A DNA stretch of 64,000 bases from Halobaculum halobium (lineage in GTDB: Archaea; Halobacteriota; Halobacteria; Halobacteriales; Haloferacaceae): NCBI RefSeq assembly GCF_030127145.1, contig NZ_CP126158.1:496001-560000 (forward strand). Direction: 5' to 3'. This document shows positions 45,450-55,329 of this stretch, piece after piece. Made by a program: the position numbers and the translations under genes. Below the pieces are notes generated by a model. That model was not told the DNA's origin, did no database searches, and was given only the letters and a program-made list of their open reading frames with translations. Each line of letters begins with the position of its first letter. Within the stretch, counting starts at the first letter, position 1.

Positions 45450-46082
45450 GTGCCACACCAGGAGGAACTCTCGAACCCCTACGGGATGGACACCGACTGT
45501 CAGCACTGCCCGGCGCTGGCAGACTGCCGCGAGCGCGTCGTCCACGGCTACGGCGACGCCGAGGCGGAGGTGCTGGTCCTCGGAGCGGCGCCCACCGCGG
45601 GTGCCGAACGCACGGGCGTCCCGTTCACGGGCGACGAACACGGTAAGCGGATCCAGCGCGTCCTCGGCGATCTGGGCCTCTCGCGCTCGCCGCCCGACGC
45701 AGACGAGCCGGACCTCCAGAACGTCTACACCACGTACCTCACCCGCTGTCGCCACCCAAACAGGGGACCAACCGACGAGGAGGTGTTGAACTGCGACGCG
45801 TTCCTCACCGCCGAGGTGCGGATGATCAACCCCGAACTCATCGTCCCCGTCGGCCAGCGCGCGCTGGAGGCGCTCGCGATCGAGTACACCACCCGCGCGC
45901 CCGATTCCTTCGACGCCGACGCCGAGCACGCGACCACCGTCCGCGGCCGAGGATTCGAACTCCTCCCGATGAAAGCACTCGCGGACCTCACCGACGCCGA
46001 CGCGGACCGGTTCGTCGAGCACGTTGCCGAGAACGTCTTCTCGCGCGACTACCGCCAGACGAAGGGGCGGCGGAGCCGCTAA
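45450..46082 (+). CDS. Uracil-DNA glycosylase superfamily protein
   Basis: A 210-residue UDG-superfamily protein (family 4/5-like). The N-terminal cysteines (CQHCPALADCRERVV) and the later CRHP are consistent with a [4Fe-4S] cluster. Motif A-like GAAPTAGAERTGVPFTGDEH (canonical GEAPGxxE) is altered: Ala replaces the first Glu and Thr-Ala the Pro-Gly. The C-terminal motif is degenerate, so the enzyme may be active on another base. GTG 45450 is a probable start; no closer ATG gives a sensible N-terminus. Confidence 0.8.
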   Translation: MPHQEELSNPYGMDTDCQHCPALADCRERVVHGYGDAEAEVLVLGAAPTAGAERTGVPFTGDEHGKRIQRVLGDLGLSRSPPDADEPDLQNVYTTYLTRCRHPNRGPTDEEVLNCDAFLTAEVRMINPELIVPVGQRALEALAIEYTTRAPDSFDADAEHATTVRGRGFELLPMKALADLTDADADRFVEHVAENVFSRDYRQTKGRRSR

Positions 46083-46119
46083 GCCGGCGACGCGGCCGCA
46101 CGGATTCGGTCGGCGCCGC

Positions 46120-46338
46120 TCACCAGTACGGGGTCTCCCAGCGAGCGGGCGCCCCCAGCCGTCCCCACACGACGGCGGCACTGACCGCGACGACGAGGAA
46201 CGCGAGCGTCGCGAGCAGCGCGACGACCGGAACGCCGTCGGCGCCGATGCCGGCGACGAACAGCAGCCCGACGGCGGCGACCGCGGCTAGCACCGACCCA
46301 AGCGACCCGATACGGACGAGCGTTGCCGTGGTTTCCAT
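46120..46338 (-). CDS. Small membrane protein
   Basis: A 72-residue protein METTATLVRIGSLGSVLAAV followed by two transmembrane segments (AAVGLLFVAGIGA, VVALLATLAFLVVAVSAAVV) and the C-terminal tail GAPARWETPYW. ATG 46338 is divergent from the DUF2064 gene; the 60-base intergenic region has GGTTTATC (minus) and AAACCCC (plus) elements that could form a bidirectional promoter. Function unknown. Confidence 0.65.
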   Translation of the reverse strand: METTATLVRIGSLGSVLAAVAAVGLLFVAGIGADGVPVVALLATLAFLVVAVSAAVVWGRLGAPARWETPYW

Positions 46339-46398
46339 GCCGGTGCTGCGTCGGGGCGTTTGATAAACCCCTTTGCCCGTGGCGACCGTCCCGCGAGT

Positions 46399-47145
46399 AT
46401 GACCGTCGTCGCCGTCCTCGCGGACCCGCCACGCCCCGGACTCGCGCTGCCCGACCTCGTCGAGACGACGCCGCTGTCTGCGGACGACGCTGCAGACCTC
46501 TATGCGGCGGGCCTGAAGGACACGTTCCGCGCCGTCGAGCGCTCGGGGGGCGACTTGCTCGTCAACTACCGGCCGGACGACCTCCTGCCCGACGAACACG
46601 TCACCGACACCGCCAGCGAGGCCGAACTCCGCGCGCTCGCGGGCGACGCGCTGGCGGACGTGACCGAGACGCGCTTCGAGCGACAGGTCGGCTCGTCGGT
46701 CTCGGCGCGCGCGGGTAACACCGCGACGCACCTGCTTCGCGAGGAGGGCGTCGACTCCGTCGCCGTGGCCCGCGGAACCGCGCCGTTGCTCACCCGGACG
46801 GTGATCGATTCGGCGGCGATGAAGCTCCGCGGCAACCAGACCGTCCTCGGTCCGTCGACGCGCGGCCGGACGTACTACGCGGGCTTCACCGCGCCCGTCG
46901 ACTACGAGGCCGCCTTCGAAGGGCCTGAGCTGGAGACGCTCGTCGACCGTGCGAACGACGCCGGCCACCGGGTGGAGTTTCTCCCGATGCACGTCGGCCT
47001 CGAAACGGGCGCGGACCTCCGCGACCTCCTGCCCGTCCTGTGGAGCCGGATCGAGGCCGAGCGCGTCGTCCCCGAGCACACCGCGACGTTCGCTCACGAG
47101 CGCGGCCTCCGCGTGCGCGACGGCGCGGTCGTCCTCGACGGGTAA
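46399..47145 (+). CDS. DUF2064-family protein (glycosyltransferase-like fold)
   Basis: A 248-residue protein of the DUF2064 group, related in fold to GT-A nucleotide-sugar transferases. Features are TVVAVLADPPRPGLALPDLV, GGDLLVNYRPDDLLP, GNTATHLLREEG and RGRTYYAGFTAPVDYEAAFE. Most members have no known substrate; the bacterial ones have been linked to mannosylglycerate-like synthesis. ATG 46399 was chosen by its TATA spacing. Confidence 0.78.
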   Translation: MTVVAVLADPPRPGLALPDLVETTPLSADDAADLYAAGLKDTFRAVERSGGDLLVNYRPDDLLPDEHVTDTASEAELRALAGDALADVTETRFERQVGSSVSARAGNTATHLLREEGVDSVAVARGTAPLLTRTVIDSAAMKLRGNQTVLGPSTRGRTYYAGFTAPVDYEAAFEGPELETLVDRANDAGHRVEFLPMHVGLETGADLRDLLPVLWSRIEAERVVPEHTATFAHERGLRVRDGAVVLDG

Positions 47146-47228
47146 CCGACGCCCGGCGCTGATCCGGGAGTCCGCGTTCGGTTCGGGACCGTTAGGTCTT
47201 AGACGCCGACCGCGGAAAGGATGATCGT

Positions 47229-47310
47229 GGTGGGGTGGCAGAGTGGCCTATTGCGTCTGCCTTGAAAGCAGATGGCGCAAGCCTCCTGGGTTCGAATCCC
47301 AGCCCCACCG
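47229..47310 (+). tRNA. tRNA-Ser (anticodon TGA)
   Basis: An 82-base class II tRNA with a long variable arm. Acceptor GGTGGGG/CCCCACC, anticodon stem TCTGC/GCAGA with loop CTTGAAA, anticodon TGA for UCA codons, variable arm TGGCGCAAGCCTC, T arm CTGGG-TTCGAAT-CCCAG and discriminator G47310 (typical for serine). Followed by CTCTTGAC, with no clear T-run. Confidence 0.97.
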
Positions 47311-47358
47311 AACTCTTGACTGATGACGAATCCGTCCACCTGAGCCGCATCTGCGCCC

Positions 47359-47793
47359 TTACAGGAACTGTCCGGCGACGTACCGCCACACACCCAGCGA
47401 CACCGAGCCGACGACAAGCATCACGATCGCGAAGGTGATCGCGACGCCGCCCTCGACGACCGGCGTCGCGCGGACGAGCAGCCCGATGACGGCCGCGGGG
47501 ACCCACGAGCGGATCGCGAGCGGAACCGAGGCCTTCGCCGACTCTGCGGCCCCCGCGGAGTACGCGCCGATGAGCGGCGCGGCGATCGCCCACCCGAGGA
47601 GGAACGGCGCGGCCACCGACAGCAGCGCGAGCACGTCCCCCGCGCCAGCGAGCGGGAACGGGACGGTTCCGTGCTGGAGCGTGCCGGCGTAGATGAACGC
47701 GACGATGACGAGCAGGTCGCCGACCGCGAGCGGAAGCGCGGCCCTGTCGACCCGGTTCGCGAGGAACGAGTCCGTACCCGAATCCGTTGGCAT
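47359..47793 (-). CDS. DUF3054-family membrane protein
   Basis: A 144-residue membrane protein with four helices. The pattern LAVGDLLVIVAFIYAGTLQH at the start, then LLGWAIAAPLIGAY and IRSWVPAAVIGLLVRAT, is DUF3054. Function is unknown in both bacteria and archaea. ATG 47793 is preceded by 25 bases that separate it from the divergent-run methyltransferase gene. Confidence 0.85.
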   Translation of the reverse strand: MPTDSGTDSFLANRVDRAALPLAVGDLLVIVAFIYAGTLQHGTVPFPLAGAGDVLALLSVAAPFLLGWAIAAPLIGAYSAGAAESAKASVPLAIRSWVPAAVIGLLVRATPVVEGGVAITFAIVMLVVGSVSLGVWRYVAGQFL

Positions 47794-47817
47794 ACCCGCC
47801 CGTTCGTCCGGTCCGGC

Positions 47818-48492
47818 TTAACGCCCGCGTTCCTCAGTCGACGCCGCGTCCGTCGCGCCGCCGCCGTCACCCACGTCTACCGCGCCGGCGGCGGGCGAGT
47901 CTGCGCCCGCCGCGGTCGGTCGAACGCCGACGACCGTGTACCCGAATCCGGGGTCCACGACGCGGCCGCGCAGCCCCGCGTCTTCGAGCAGCGTCGTGAG
48001 CGAGCCCGGTGTGTAGAACGTCGAGTCCATCCCCGACAGCGACTCCAGTGTCGCCAACGCCCGCCCGCGACGGGTTGCGGGGTCGAATTCGCGTATCACC
48101 AAGACGCCGCCCGGCGCGAGCACGCGAGAGCCCTCTCGGATCGCCGCCTCGGGGTCGGGGAAGTGGTGGAGCGCGTCCGTGACCACGACGGCGTCGACGC
48201 TGGCGTCGCGAAGCGGCAGCGTCGCGGCGTCGGCGCGAACGCCGGGGATGCCAGCCTCGCGTGCGCGTCGGAGCATCCCCGCCGAATAATCGACCACGAC
48301 GGGGTCGAGGGCGATGTCACGGAGCGTCCGGCTGGCGCGCCCCGTCCCGCCGCCGAGGTCGACCACGCGCTCGACCCGCCGGTGGGCGAACGCCAGTCCC
48401 GCGCGCAGGTCCTCGGCGCGCGCCGGCGGCATGACCGCGTCGTACAGGGGGGCGATCCGGTCGAAGAATCCCACGTCGCCGTGGCCGAACAT
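47818..48492 (-). CDS. SAM-dependent methyltransferase (UbiE/Coq5-like)
   Basis: A 224-residue class I methyltransferase. SAM-binding motif I is VVDLGGGTGRASRTL, motif II VVVDYSAGMLRRA, and DALHHFPDPEAAIREGSRVL with APGGVLVIREF follows. The UbiE-like opening FGHGDVGFFDRIAPLYDAVM is also present. The substrate could be a quinone; many haloarchaea have menaquinone methylase elsewhere. The start at ATG 48492 removes an upstream GTG-initiated extension. Confidence 0.85.
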   Translation of the reverse strand: MFGHGDVGFFDRIAPLYDAVMPPARAEDLRAGLAFAHRRVERVVDLGGGTGRASRTLRDIALDPVVVDYSAGMLRRAREAGIPGVRADAATLPLRDASVDAVVVTDALHHFPDPEAAIREGSRVLAPGGVLVIREFDPATRRGRALATLESLSGMDSTFYTPGSLTTLLEDAGLRGRVVDPGFGYTVVGVRPTAAGADSPAAGAVDVGDGGGATDAASTEERGR

Positions 48493-48563
48493 GTCGATCC
48501 GAACGCGCCCCGCGGGCAAAGCGGTGGCGCCGCACTCAAGCCCCGCGGACGCCAATCCAGCCC

Positions 48564-49211
48564 GTGGAGTTCCGACTGCTCGGGTGGCCGTCCGACGGCG
48601 TCGTTCTCAGGCTCGACCACCGCGAGTACGCCTACGCCGGGAAGTTCGCCATGTCGAGCACCGGGAAGGCCGTCGCGCTCGGCGGCACCGAAGGAGCCGA
48701 ACGCAATGGAAGCGACGGAAGCGACGAAAATGACGAAAACGACGGTGACGCCGCCGAGTTCAGGATCCCCGACGATCCCAAGCGCGAGTACGTTGCCCCC
48801 GCGGGAGCCGTGGCTTTCAATGAGGACCGAACGGACCCGGACGCGCTGTGGATCCGGTACGTGACCGTCCGTCGCGAGCGCCGCGGTTCGGGGGTTGGCC
48901 CGCCACTCTGTTCGTTCGTCGTCGACCGCGCGGCCGAACGCGGCTACGAACGCGTCAGGATCGCGGTCAACAACGCCTACAGCTACGAGGCGCTGTCAAA
49001 GGCCGGCTTCGCGTGGACCGGTCGCGAGACGGGCATCGCGGAGGTGGTCCTCGACCGACCGGCGACCGGACCGGCGAGACGAGACCCCGACGCCTATCGC
49101 GAGGGACTCGCGACGATCGCCGCCCGCGACGACGTGGACGAAGAGGAGCGTGCGTTCGCCGAGGGCAAGCGCGAACGCGGGCCGCCGGAGATCGGCGGCG
49201 ACTCGGGGTGA
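48564..49211 (+). CDS. GNAT-family N-acetyltransferase
   Basis: A 215-residue acetyltransferase. The CoA-binding motif [13 protein letters not shown] (residues about 97-109) and the following [20 protein letters not shown] with [11 protein letters not shown] form the GNAT core. A low-complexity segment ([18 protein letters not shown]) lies near residues 52-70, inside the usual beta2-beta3 loop. The start is GTG 48564 ([10 protein letters not shown]). The substrate is not predictable. Cotranscribed possibly with FEN-1. Confidence 0.82.
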   Translation: MEFRLLGWPSDGVVLRLDHREYAYAGKFAMSSTGKAVALGGTEGAERNGSDGSDENDENDGDAAEFRIPDDPKREYVAPAGAVAFNEDRTDPDALWIRYVTVRRERRGSGVGPPLCSFVVDRAAERGYERVRIAVNNAYSYEALSKAGFAWTGRETGIAEVVLDRPATGPARRDPDAYREGLATIAARDDVDEEERAFAEGKRERGPPEIGGDSG

Positions 49212-49273
49212 AGGGCCGAGACGGTGCCTCGCGACTCGGGAGCTTCAAACCCCGCCGCTCCCACGACCCGGTA

Positions 49274-50251
49274 ATGGGAAACGCGGATCTTCGTGACATC
49301 GCGCACATCGAGGAGGTGGCCTTCGACGACGTCTCCGGAGTCGTCGCGGTGGACGCGCACAACTGGCTGTACCGCTATCTGACGACGACGGTGAAGTTCA
49401 CCAGCGACCACCGCTACACCACCGAGGCGGGCGAGGAAGTCGCGAATCTCATCGGCATCGCACAGGGGCTCCCGAAGTTCATCGACAACGGGCTCACGCC
49501 GGTGTTCGTCTTCGACGGCGGCGTCACCGACCTGAAGGACGACGAGGTGGCGAAGCGCCGCGCGGCGCGCGAGCAGGCCGAGGAGCGAAGGAAGGCGGCC
49601 GAAGAGCGCGGCGACTCGGCGGAGGCCGCCCGGCTCGAAGCGCGAACCCAGCGACTCACCGACACCATCCACGAGACCTCTCGGAAGCTGTTGCGCCTGC
49701 TCGATGTGCCGGTCGTCGAGGCGCCCGCGGAGGGCGAAGCACAGTGCGCGTACATGAACCGCGTCGGCGACGCGGACTACTCGGGCAGCGAGGACTACGA
49801 CACCATGCTGTTCGGCGGGCCGCTGACGCTCCGGCAGCTCACCTCGAAAGGAAACCCCGAGCTGATGGACCTGGAGAAGACCCTCGCCGACCACGACATC
49901 ACCTACGAGCAACTCGTCGACGTGGCGATGCTGTGCGGGACGGATTTCAACGACGGCGTCCGCGGGATCGGGCCGAAGACCGCCCTGAACGTCGTGAAAG
50001 AGCACGGCGACCTCTTCTCGGTGCTCGACGATCGCGGCGCCGAGATCCCCAACGCCGAGCGCGTCCGCGAGTTCTTCCACTCGCCGCCGGTCACCGACGA
50101 CTACGCGTTCGACACGACGATCACGCCGGACGTCGACGCCGCTCGCGCGTACGTCGTCGACGAGTGGGAGGTCGACCCCGACGAGGTCGAGCGCGGCTTC
50201 GAGCGAATCGAGGCGGCGCTCACGCAGACCGGGATCGACGACTGGACGTGA
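49274..50251 (+). CDS. fen1: Flap endonuclease FEN-1
   Basis: A 325-residue structure-specific nuclease that removes 5' flaps in Okazaki fragment maturation and repair. Catalytic acidic residues are in [14 protein letters not shown] (D27), [34 protein letters not shown] and [15 protein letters not shown]. The helical arch has the [20 protein letters not shown] segment. No clear PIP box is seen at the extreme C-terminus (TQTGIDDWT), though QTGIDDW is a weak candidate. ATG 49274 is the right start; a GTG-rich N-terminal extension is a shadow. Confidence 0.97.
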   Translation: MGNADLRDIAHIEEVAFDDVSGVVAVDAHNWLYRYLTTTVKFTSDHRYTTEAGEEVANLIGIAQGLPKFIDNGLTPVFVFDGGVTDLKDDEVAKRRAAREQAEERRKAAEERGDSAEAARLEARTQRLTDTIHETSRKLLRLLDVPVVEAPAEGEAQCAYMNRVGDADYSGSEDYDTMLFGGPLTLRQLTSKGNPELMDLEKTLADHDITYEQLVDVAMLCGTDFNDGVRGIGPKTALNVVKEHGDLFSVLDDRGAEIPNAERVREFFHSPPVTDDYAFDTTITPDVDAARAYVVDEWEVDPDEVERGFERIEAALTQTGIDDWT

Positions 50252-50355
50252 GGTGTCCGCCCGCGGCCGCGCGGCCCGTGATCGACCGCGAACTGGGCAC
50301 TGCCATCGGTCGGATCCGATGGGATTAACAAGACCGGCCGGAAAGTCGAAGACGC

Positions 50356-50430
50356 GCTCGGTTGGTGTAGTCCGGCCAATCATGTTGGCCTTTCGAGCCG
50401 ACGACCAGGGTTCAAATCCCTGACCGAGCA
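50356..50430 (+). tRNA. tRNA-Glu (anticodon TTC)
   Basis: A 75-base tRNA: acceptor GCTCGGT/ACCGAGC, anticodon stem TTGGC/GCCGA with loop CTTTCGA, anticodon TTC for GAA/GAG, T arm CAGGG-TTCAAAT-CCCTG, discriminator A50430. The D arm TGGTGTAGTCCGGCCAATCA is identical to that of tRNA-Glu(CTC) at 3386. Convergent with the cryptochrome gene, 31 bases away. Confidence 0.97.
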
Positions 50431-50461
50431 CTTCTCGCAGACGCGACCAAATGGCACTCAG

Positions 50462-51916
50462 CTATCGAAGCGTCCGATGGCGATCCTCTAGGTCGATCAT
50501 CGGTTCCGGGTAGTCCACTCCCACCTGCACGTCGTACTCCGCCTGCTCGGTGTCGCTCAGTTCCCACGGCTCGTGGACCGCTTCGGCAGGCACGTCGGAC
50601 AGCTCCGGAACCCAGCGTTTCACGTACGCGCCGTCGCCGTCGTACGTGTTCGCCTGGTTCACGATGTCGAAGGAGCGGTCTCGGCTGTCGTTGCCGACGC
50701 CCGCGATGTACGCCCAGTTGCCGTAGTTCGATGCGGGATCGTAATCGACCAACTGCGTCTCGAAGTACGCGGCACCCTTTCGCCAGTCGATCCGGAGGGT
50801 GTTCGCGAGGAACGATGCCGCGTTCTGGCGGGCGCGGTTGCTCTGGTACCCGGTCGCGTTCAGCTCGCGCATCGCGGCGTCGACGAACGGGATCCCCGTC
50901 TCGCCGCCGGCCCACCGCTCGAGGGCCGCGTCGTCCTGGCGCCAGTCGATGTCGTCGCGACCGCGGATGCCGCCCTGCCCGAAGAAGTCGGCGCCGTGTT
51001 TGGCGAACTGGAACTGGAAGAAATCCCGCCACAGCAGTTCGAACACCAGCCAGTAGGTCGAGTCGTTCGAGACACGCTCGTGCTCGTAGCGGTCGACCGC
51101 GGCGTGCACGTACCGCGGCGACAGACAGCCGGCGTTGAGCCACGGCGAGAGCTTCGAGGAGAACCCCTGCCCGAGCAGGCCGTTGCGTGTGTCCTTGTAC
51201 TTGCGAAGTCGGTCCTCTCTCCAGAGGTAGCGGTCGAGTCGGTCCAGTCCCGACGACTCCCCGCCCTCGAACGCGAGCGCGGCGCGCTCGTCGTACTCGA
51301 CCTCGTCGACCCCCAGACCCGAGGCGGTTGGAAGCGGCCCGGCGCCGACGTCCCCGACCGGAGCCCTCGGCAGATCCGGTTCCGGGAGTGGATCGCGGAC
51401 AGTCGCGTCGCCCTCCACCGACTTCCGGAAGCTCGTGTACGTGTCGGAGATGTCGGTGTACGGGCTCGGGAGGTCGTTGAGGTGGTACAGCGTCTGCGTC
51501 CAGTGGCGCGACGGCGTCACACCGACCTCGCGGAGCCGCTTCCGGACGGCGTTCTCGACCGCCCGTTCTTCGGGGGTCGCGAGCGTCTGGAAGTGGACGA
51601 CGTCGGCGTCGACGGCCGCCGCGACCGCGGGAACGACCTCCTCGGGGCGACCGTGTCGGACGACCAGGTCGGAACCGCGGTCGCGGAGTCGCTCGCGCAG
51701 GTCCGCGACGGATTCCCGGCGAAACCGCGCCCGGTACGGGCCGGTCTTCTCGAACCGAAACGAGTCGTCGCCGCCGAACGCGCGTTCGCCGTACTCGCGG
51801 GGGTCGAAGGCGACCACCGGGAGCACCTCGCCGGCCTCACACGCCTCGACGAGCGCCTCGTTGTCGTGAACCCGGAGGTCGCGCCTGAACCAGACGACCG
51901 CGGTGTCGCTTGCCAT
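50462..51916 (-). CDS. DASH-type cryptochrome/photolyase
   Basis: A 484-residue photolyase-family protein. The N-terminal photolyase domain starts ASDTAVVWFRRDLRVHDNEA; the FAD domain has LLWRDFFQFQFAKHG, YQSNRARQNAASFLANTL and the DASH signature YDPASNYGNWAYIAGVGNDS followed by RSFDIVNQANTYD. DASH proteins repair single-stranded cyclobutane dimers or act as light sensors. FAD is held by conserved Arg/Asp in DSRDRSF. ATG 51916 chosen; an upstream frame adds four residues. Monocistronic. Confidence 0.93.
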   Translation of the reverse strand: MASDTAVVWFRRDLRVHDNEALVEACEAGEVLPVVAFDPREYGERAFGGDDSFRFEKTGPYRARFRRESVADLRERLRDRGSDLVVRHGRPEEVVPAVAAAVDADVVHFQTLATPEERAVENAVRKRLREVGVTPSRHWTQTLYHLNDLPSPYTDISDTYTSFRKSVEGDATVRDPLPEPDLPRAPVGDVGAGPLPTASGLGVDEVEYDERAALAFEGGESSGLDRLDRYLWREDRLRKYKDTRNGLLGQGFSSKLSPWLNAGCLSPRYVHAAVDRYEHERVSNDSTYWLVFELLWRDFFQFQFAKHGADFFGQGGIRGRDDIDWRQDDAALERWAGGETGIPFVDAAMRELNATGYQSNRARQNAASFLANTLRIDWRKGAAYFETQLVDYDPASNYGNWAYIAGVGNDSRDRSFDIVNQANTYDGDGAYVKRWVPELSDVPAEAVHEPWELSDTEQAEYDVQVGVDYPEPMIDLEDRHRTLR

Positions 51917-52001
51917 CGAACACTTCACGGGCGCCGGCGAAGTAAAAACGGGGGACGGTCGGTCCCGCCGTCAAGCGAGCGGGCTCGCCCCGAGCCGGCC
52001 G

Positions 52002-53993
52002 TCAGGCCAGCCACTCCTCGGGGGTGGTGTCGTAGTCGACGTCGTCGGCGGCGATCTGCTCGGCCAGCCTCGGCTCCAGCGCGTGTCGCTCGACGGTCTC
52101 GCCGTCGTAGCGGAGCCGGACCGGAAGCTCCTCGCCGCGGGGCTCGCGACCCCGGCGGCGGGCGACTTCCACCTCGTGGTCGTCGTACTCAGTGACGATC
52201 GTGGCGAGGTTCACCGGCCGACCCCACAGGTCGAACACGCGTTCGAGCGTCTGTTTCGCCTGCTCGATGTCGAGTGCGACCCCGTTGTAGCGGTGGCCAA
52301 GCAGCAGCTCGCCTCGGTTGTCGTAGTTGCCGTCGTACACCGCGATCGTCGGCTTCCCGAAGTTGGTGAACCGGAGGAGGAGCTTGCGCTTCACGTCGTC
52401 GGGATCGACGCTGGCGACGCGGTACCCCTCGGCCGCCTCCGAGTACTCGTAGGTGAAGTAGTTCCCCTCGACGACGAACTCCTCGGTGAGGAACTCGTCG
52501 ATGAACGTCACGTCGTTGTGGCTCTCGCGAACCTCGCGCATGCGCGCCCAGCCGGCGCCGTAGTCCACGTCCGCTAGCGCCGACGCCACGTCGGGGTACA
52601 CCTCGTCGTCGAACATGTACCGCGCGATCCGCTCCAGCTCCGAGCGGCCGATCCGTCGGAGGAACCCCCGGTTCGCCGGCTTCGCCAGCGAGAAGTGTCG
52701 CTCGCACAGCCCCTCGTGGGTCAGAACCGCCCACGGGTACGCGTCGGCGTCGAGGTCGCCATCCGTGGCCCGCGCGAGCGCCTCCGCGTCGACGCGTGGA
52801 TCCTCGGGGTCGAGCGCGTCCAGGTCGTCGGCGGTGACGCCGGCGATCGCCGGATCGGGCTCCAGCAGATCCGCCACCTCGTCGAAGTCGATCACGTCGT
52901 GGAAGCTGCGCCACGTGACGCCCTCGACGCGCAGCAGTTTGTCCACCACGTCGCGGCGGTTGGCCCTGTTCTCGACGTACCGCCAGATCTCGAACCCGAG
53001 CTTGTAGGGGTTCAGCCCCGGCGACCCGAGCACGCGCGCCATGTGGTCGGCGTACGTGACGAACTCGTCGTCGCCGGCGAACCGCTCGTCGCCCATCATC
53101 AGCGACTCCCAGTAGGCGGCCCACCCCTCGTTCATCACCTTCGTCAACCGCTGGGGAGCGAAGTAGTACGCCTCGCGCCGGAGGACCTCGATCACCTCGT
53201 CCATCCACGGCTCGCGATCCGTCGCTTTCCCCTCCTCGTCGTCGTACTGCTTGCCGTGCTCGCGGAGGTACGCGAGCACGTCCGGCCGCGGCTCCGGGAG
53301 GTGGTCGCGGTCGCGCTGGGCGTCGACCCACTCGCGGTCGAACACCTGCTCGCGGACCTCAGCCGAGAGGCCGAGGCGGTCGAGGCGCTCCTCGATGTCG
53401 GTGAGATCCGCGTTCGCCTCCTCGTCGCCGCCGCGTTCGGCGGCCAGCGCGCGGTGCTGGTCGATCGTGTCCTCGACACACAACACGGCGTCGATGAGGC
53501 GCTCGACGTCCTCGCGGTCGATCTCCGGGTCGTCCACGTGGCCCGCGATCGTCTCGGCGTGTCGCTCCAGCATCGCCGCGGCGTCGGGGTCCTCGCGCTC
53601 GCCGGCGAAGCGGCCGAACCACTCGTTGTTGCGGAAGAAGTCGGCGTGCGCCTCGACGTGGGTGATCACCGCCTTCTGGTCGGCGAGCGTGTTCGACTCC
53701 TGGAGGAAGGCGTGACACGGGTTGTCGTTGTTGACGATCTCGAACGCCTTGCCCATCCCGAAGGTGTCCTGCTTGCGCTGGCGGTCGTACTTCATCCCCC
53801 ACCGCCAGTGCGGGTACCGCGTCTGGAACCCGTCGTAGGCGATGAGCTCGTTCATCTCGTCGTGTGTCACGACCCAGTAGTTCACCGGGTACGGACGGAG
53901 GCCCAGCTTCCGGGCGAGTTCCCTCGCCTTCTCGGCGGGCTCCTCCAGCCCGGCGGCGACGCGCCGGGTCGCGACTCTGTCGTCGTGGATCAT
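52002..53993 (-). CDS. SpoVR-family protein
   Basis: A 663-residue protein of the SpoVR family, named after a Bacillus spore-coat gene; in other organisms it accompanies PrkA kinase and YeaH/YhbH. Recognisable motifs: RPYPVNYWVVTHDEMNELIA, DTFGMGKAFEIVNNDNPCHA, LTKVMNEGWAAYWESLMM and GSPGLNPYKLGFEIWRYV. It is longer than the roughly 500-residue bacterial proteins, mostly through an acidic insertion between residues 145 and 235. Last gene of the prkA operon; its ATG at 53993 starts seven bases after the upstream stop. Function in Archaea is unknown. Confidence 0.92.
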   Translation of the reverse strand: MIHDDRVATRRVAAGLEEPAEKARELARKLGLRPYPVNYWVVTHDEMNELIAYDGFQTRYPHWRWGMKYDRQRKQDTFGMGKAFEIVNNDNPCHAFLQESNTLADQKAVITHVEAHADFFRNNEWFGRFAGEREDPDAAAMLERHAETIAGHVDDPEIDREDVERLIDAVLCVEDTIDQHRALAAERGGDEEANADLTDIEERLDRLGLSAEVREQVFDREWVDAQRDRDHLPEPRPDVLAYLREHGKQYDDEEGKATDREPWMDEVIEVLRREAYYFAPQRLTKVMNEGWAAYWESLMMGDERFAGDDEFVTYADHMARVLGSPGLNPYKLGFEIWRYVENRANRRDVVDKLLRVEGVTWRSFHDVIDFDEVADLLEPDPAIAGVTADDLDALDPEDPRVDAEALARATDGDLDADAYPWAVLTHEGLCERHFSLAKPANRGFLRRIGRSELERIARYMFDDEVYPDVASALADVDYGAGWARMREVRESHNDVTFIDEFLTEEFVVEGNYFTYEYSEAAEGYRVASVDPDDVKRKLLLRFTNFGKPTIAVYDGNYDNRGELLLGHRYNGVALDIEQAKQTLERVFDLWGRPVNLATIVTEYDDHEVEVARRRGREPRGEELPVRLRYDGETVERHALEPRLAEQIAADDVDYDTTPEEWLA

Positions 53994-54000
53994 GGCTGTA

Positions 54001-55329
54001 TCAGGTGTCCTCCGTCGAGAGGATCGTTCGGATCGCGTCGGGCACGTCATCGGGGCCGGCGACGCGGGCGACCACGACGTTGTCGCGGTCGGCGAGCTCG
54101 CGCTCGACTTCCTCGGCGTGGGTGGCGTTGATCGTGTTGCCCCCGGGCTGGGTCTCCACGTACGCGTGGAGGTTCGCCGGAATCTCGCGGATCAGCGGCA
54201 CGACGTTCTCGACGGTGTCGTTGCTGGAGTTCTCGGAGTCGCCGGCGGCGAACACGTAGCGGTTCCACTCGCTGAAGGGGTACTCCTCGAGGATCTCGGC
54301 GGCCAGCTCGTAGGCGCTGGAGATGCGCGTCCCGCCGCCCGAGCGGATACCGAAGAACTCCCCGCGTTCGACCTCCCACGCGTCGGCGTCGTGGGCGACG
54401 TAGCGGAACGCCGCCTCGTCGTACTTTCCGGTGAGATACCAGTCCAGCGGCGTGAACGTGCGCTCGACGAGCTCGCGTTTCGTCTGGCGCATCGATCCGG
54501 AGACGTCACGGATGTTGACGACGACGACGTTCTTCTGCTTCTTCTCGATCACCTCGGGCTGGCGGTAGCGCTCGTCCTCGCGGCGGAACGGTACGTCCCG
54601 GAGGCCGTCGCGGCGGATCCGTGCGGTGACCGAGTCGCGCTCGACGCGCGCGGCGAAGTCGTCGAAGTCGTCGTACTCGTCGAGCGCGACGCCCTCGGCC
54701 TCCAGGTCCGCGAGCGCCTCGCGGACCCACGCCAGCGAGACGAGCACGTTGTCCTCGCGGCAGAACTCGAACACGTCGCGGGCGTCGGCGCCGGCGACGC
54801 GACACGCCTCCCGGACGTACTCCTCGTCGAAGTCCGTCGCGAGCTTGCGCTTGAGTCCGCGCTTGAACAGCTGCTCGAAGTCGAGCGTGGAGTTCGGCCC
54901 GGCGCGCGTCAGCTCGGTGAAATCGCCCTCCACCTCCTCGACGACGCGTTTGCCCTTCGGCTCCAAGTCGAGGCCGAGCTCCTCGTCGAGTTCGCGGGCG
55001 AACTCCTCGGGGTCCATCTCGTAGTACCCGTGCTCGCCGCCCTCCTCGCCGGGCTCCCCGTCCTCGTCGCCGTCGCCGTCGGCGTCCCCGGGGTCGCCGG
55101 GCACGTCGACCGGCTGTCCGGGCTGTGGCGTGCCGTCCTGACCCTGTCCGACGCCGCCCATGTCCCGCTGGTCGTACTCGAAGCCCGGGAGATCGACCAG
55201 CTTCACCGGGATCCGGACGGCGTCGCGCGAGGAGCCGGAGAGGTCGCCCTCGCGGATGAACTCCGCGAGGTCCGGTCGACGCTCGTCGCCGATCTCGCGG
55301 AACCGTTCGATGTCTTCTCTCAGTCCCAT
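54001..55329 (-). CDS. YeaH/YhbH-like DUF444 protein with von Willebrand A domain
   Basis: A 442-residue protein. The N-terminal part ([20 protein letters not shown], with IREGDL) and an acidic Gly-rich linker (residues 60-100) precede the vWA domain, whose MIDAS motif DVSGSM is intact at 275-280. [18 protein letters not shown] gives the second metal-binding Thr. DUF444 proteins pair with PrkA and SpoVR in bacterial stress operons (YeaG-YeaH). The start ATG 55329 overlaps the stop of the kinase gene upstream by ten bases. Confidence 0.93.
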   Translation of the reverse strand: MGLREDIERFREIGDERRPDLAEFIREGDLSGSSRDAVRIPVKLVDLPGFEYDQRDMGGVGQGQDGTPQPGQPVDVPGDPGDADGDGDEDGEPGEEGGEHGYYEMDPEEFARELDEELGLDLEPKGKRVVEEVEGDFTELTRAGPNSTLDFEQLFKRGLKRKLATDFDEEYVREACRVAGADARDVFEFCREDNVLVSLAWVREALADLEAEGVALDEYDDFDDFAARVERDSVTARIRRDGLRDVPFRREDERYRQPEVIEKKQKNVVVVNIRDVSGSMRQTKRELVERTFTPLDWYLTGKYDEAAFRYVAHDADAWEVERGEFFGIRSGGGTRISSAYELAAEILEEYPFSEWNRYVFAAGDSENSSNDTVENVVPLIREIPANLHAYVETQPGGNTINATHAEEVERELADRDNVVVARVAGPDDVPDAIRTILSTEDT

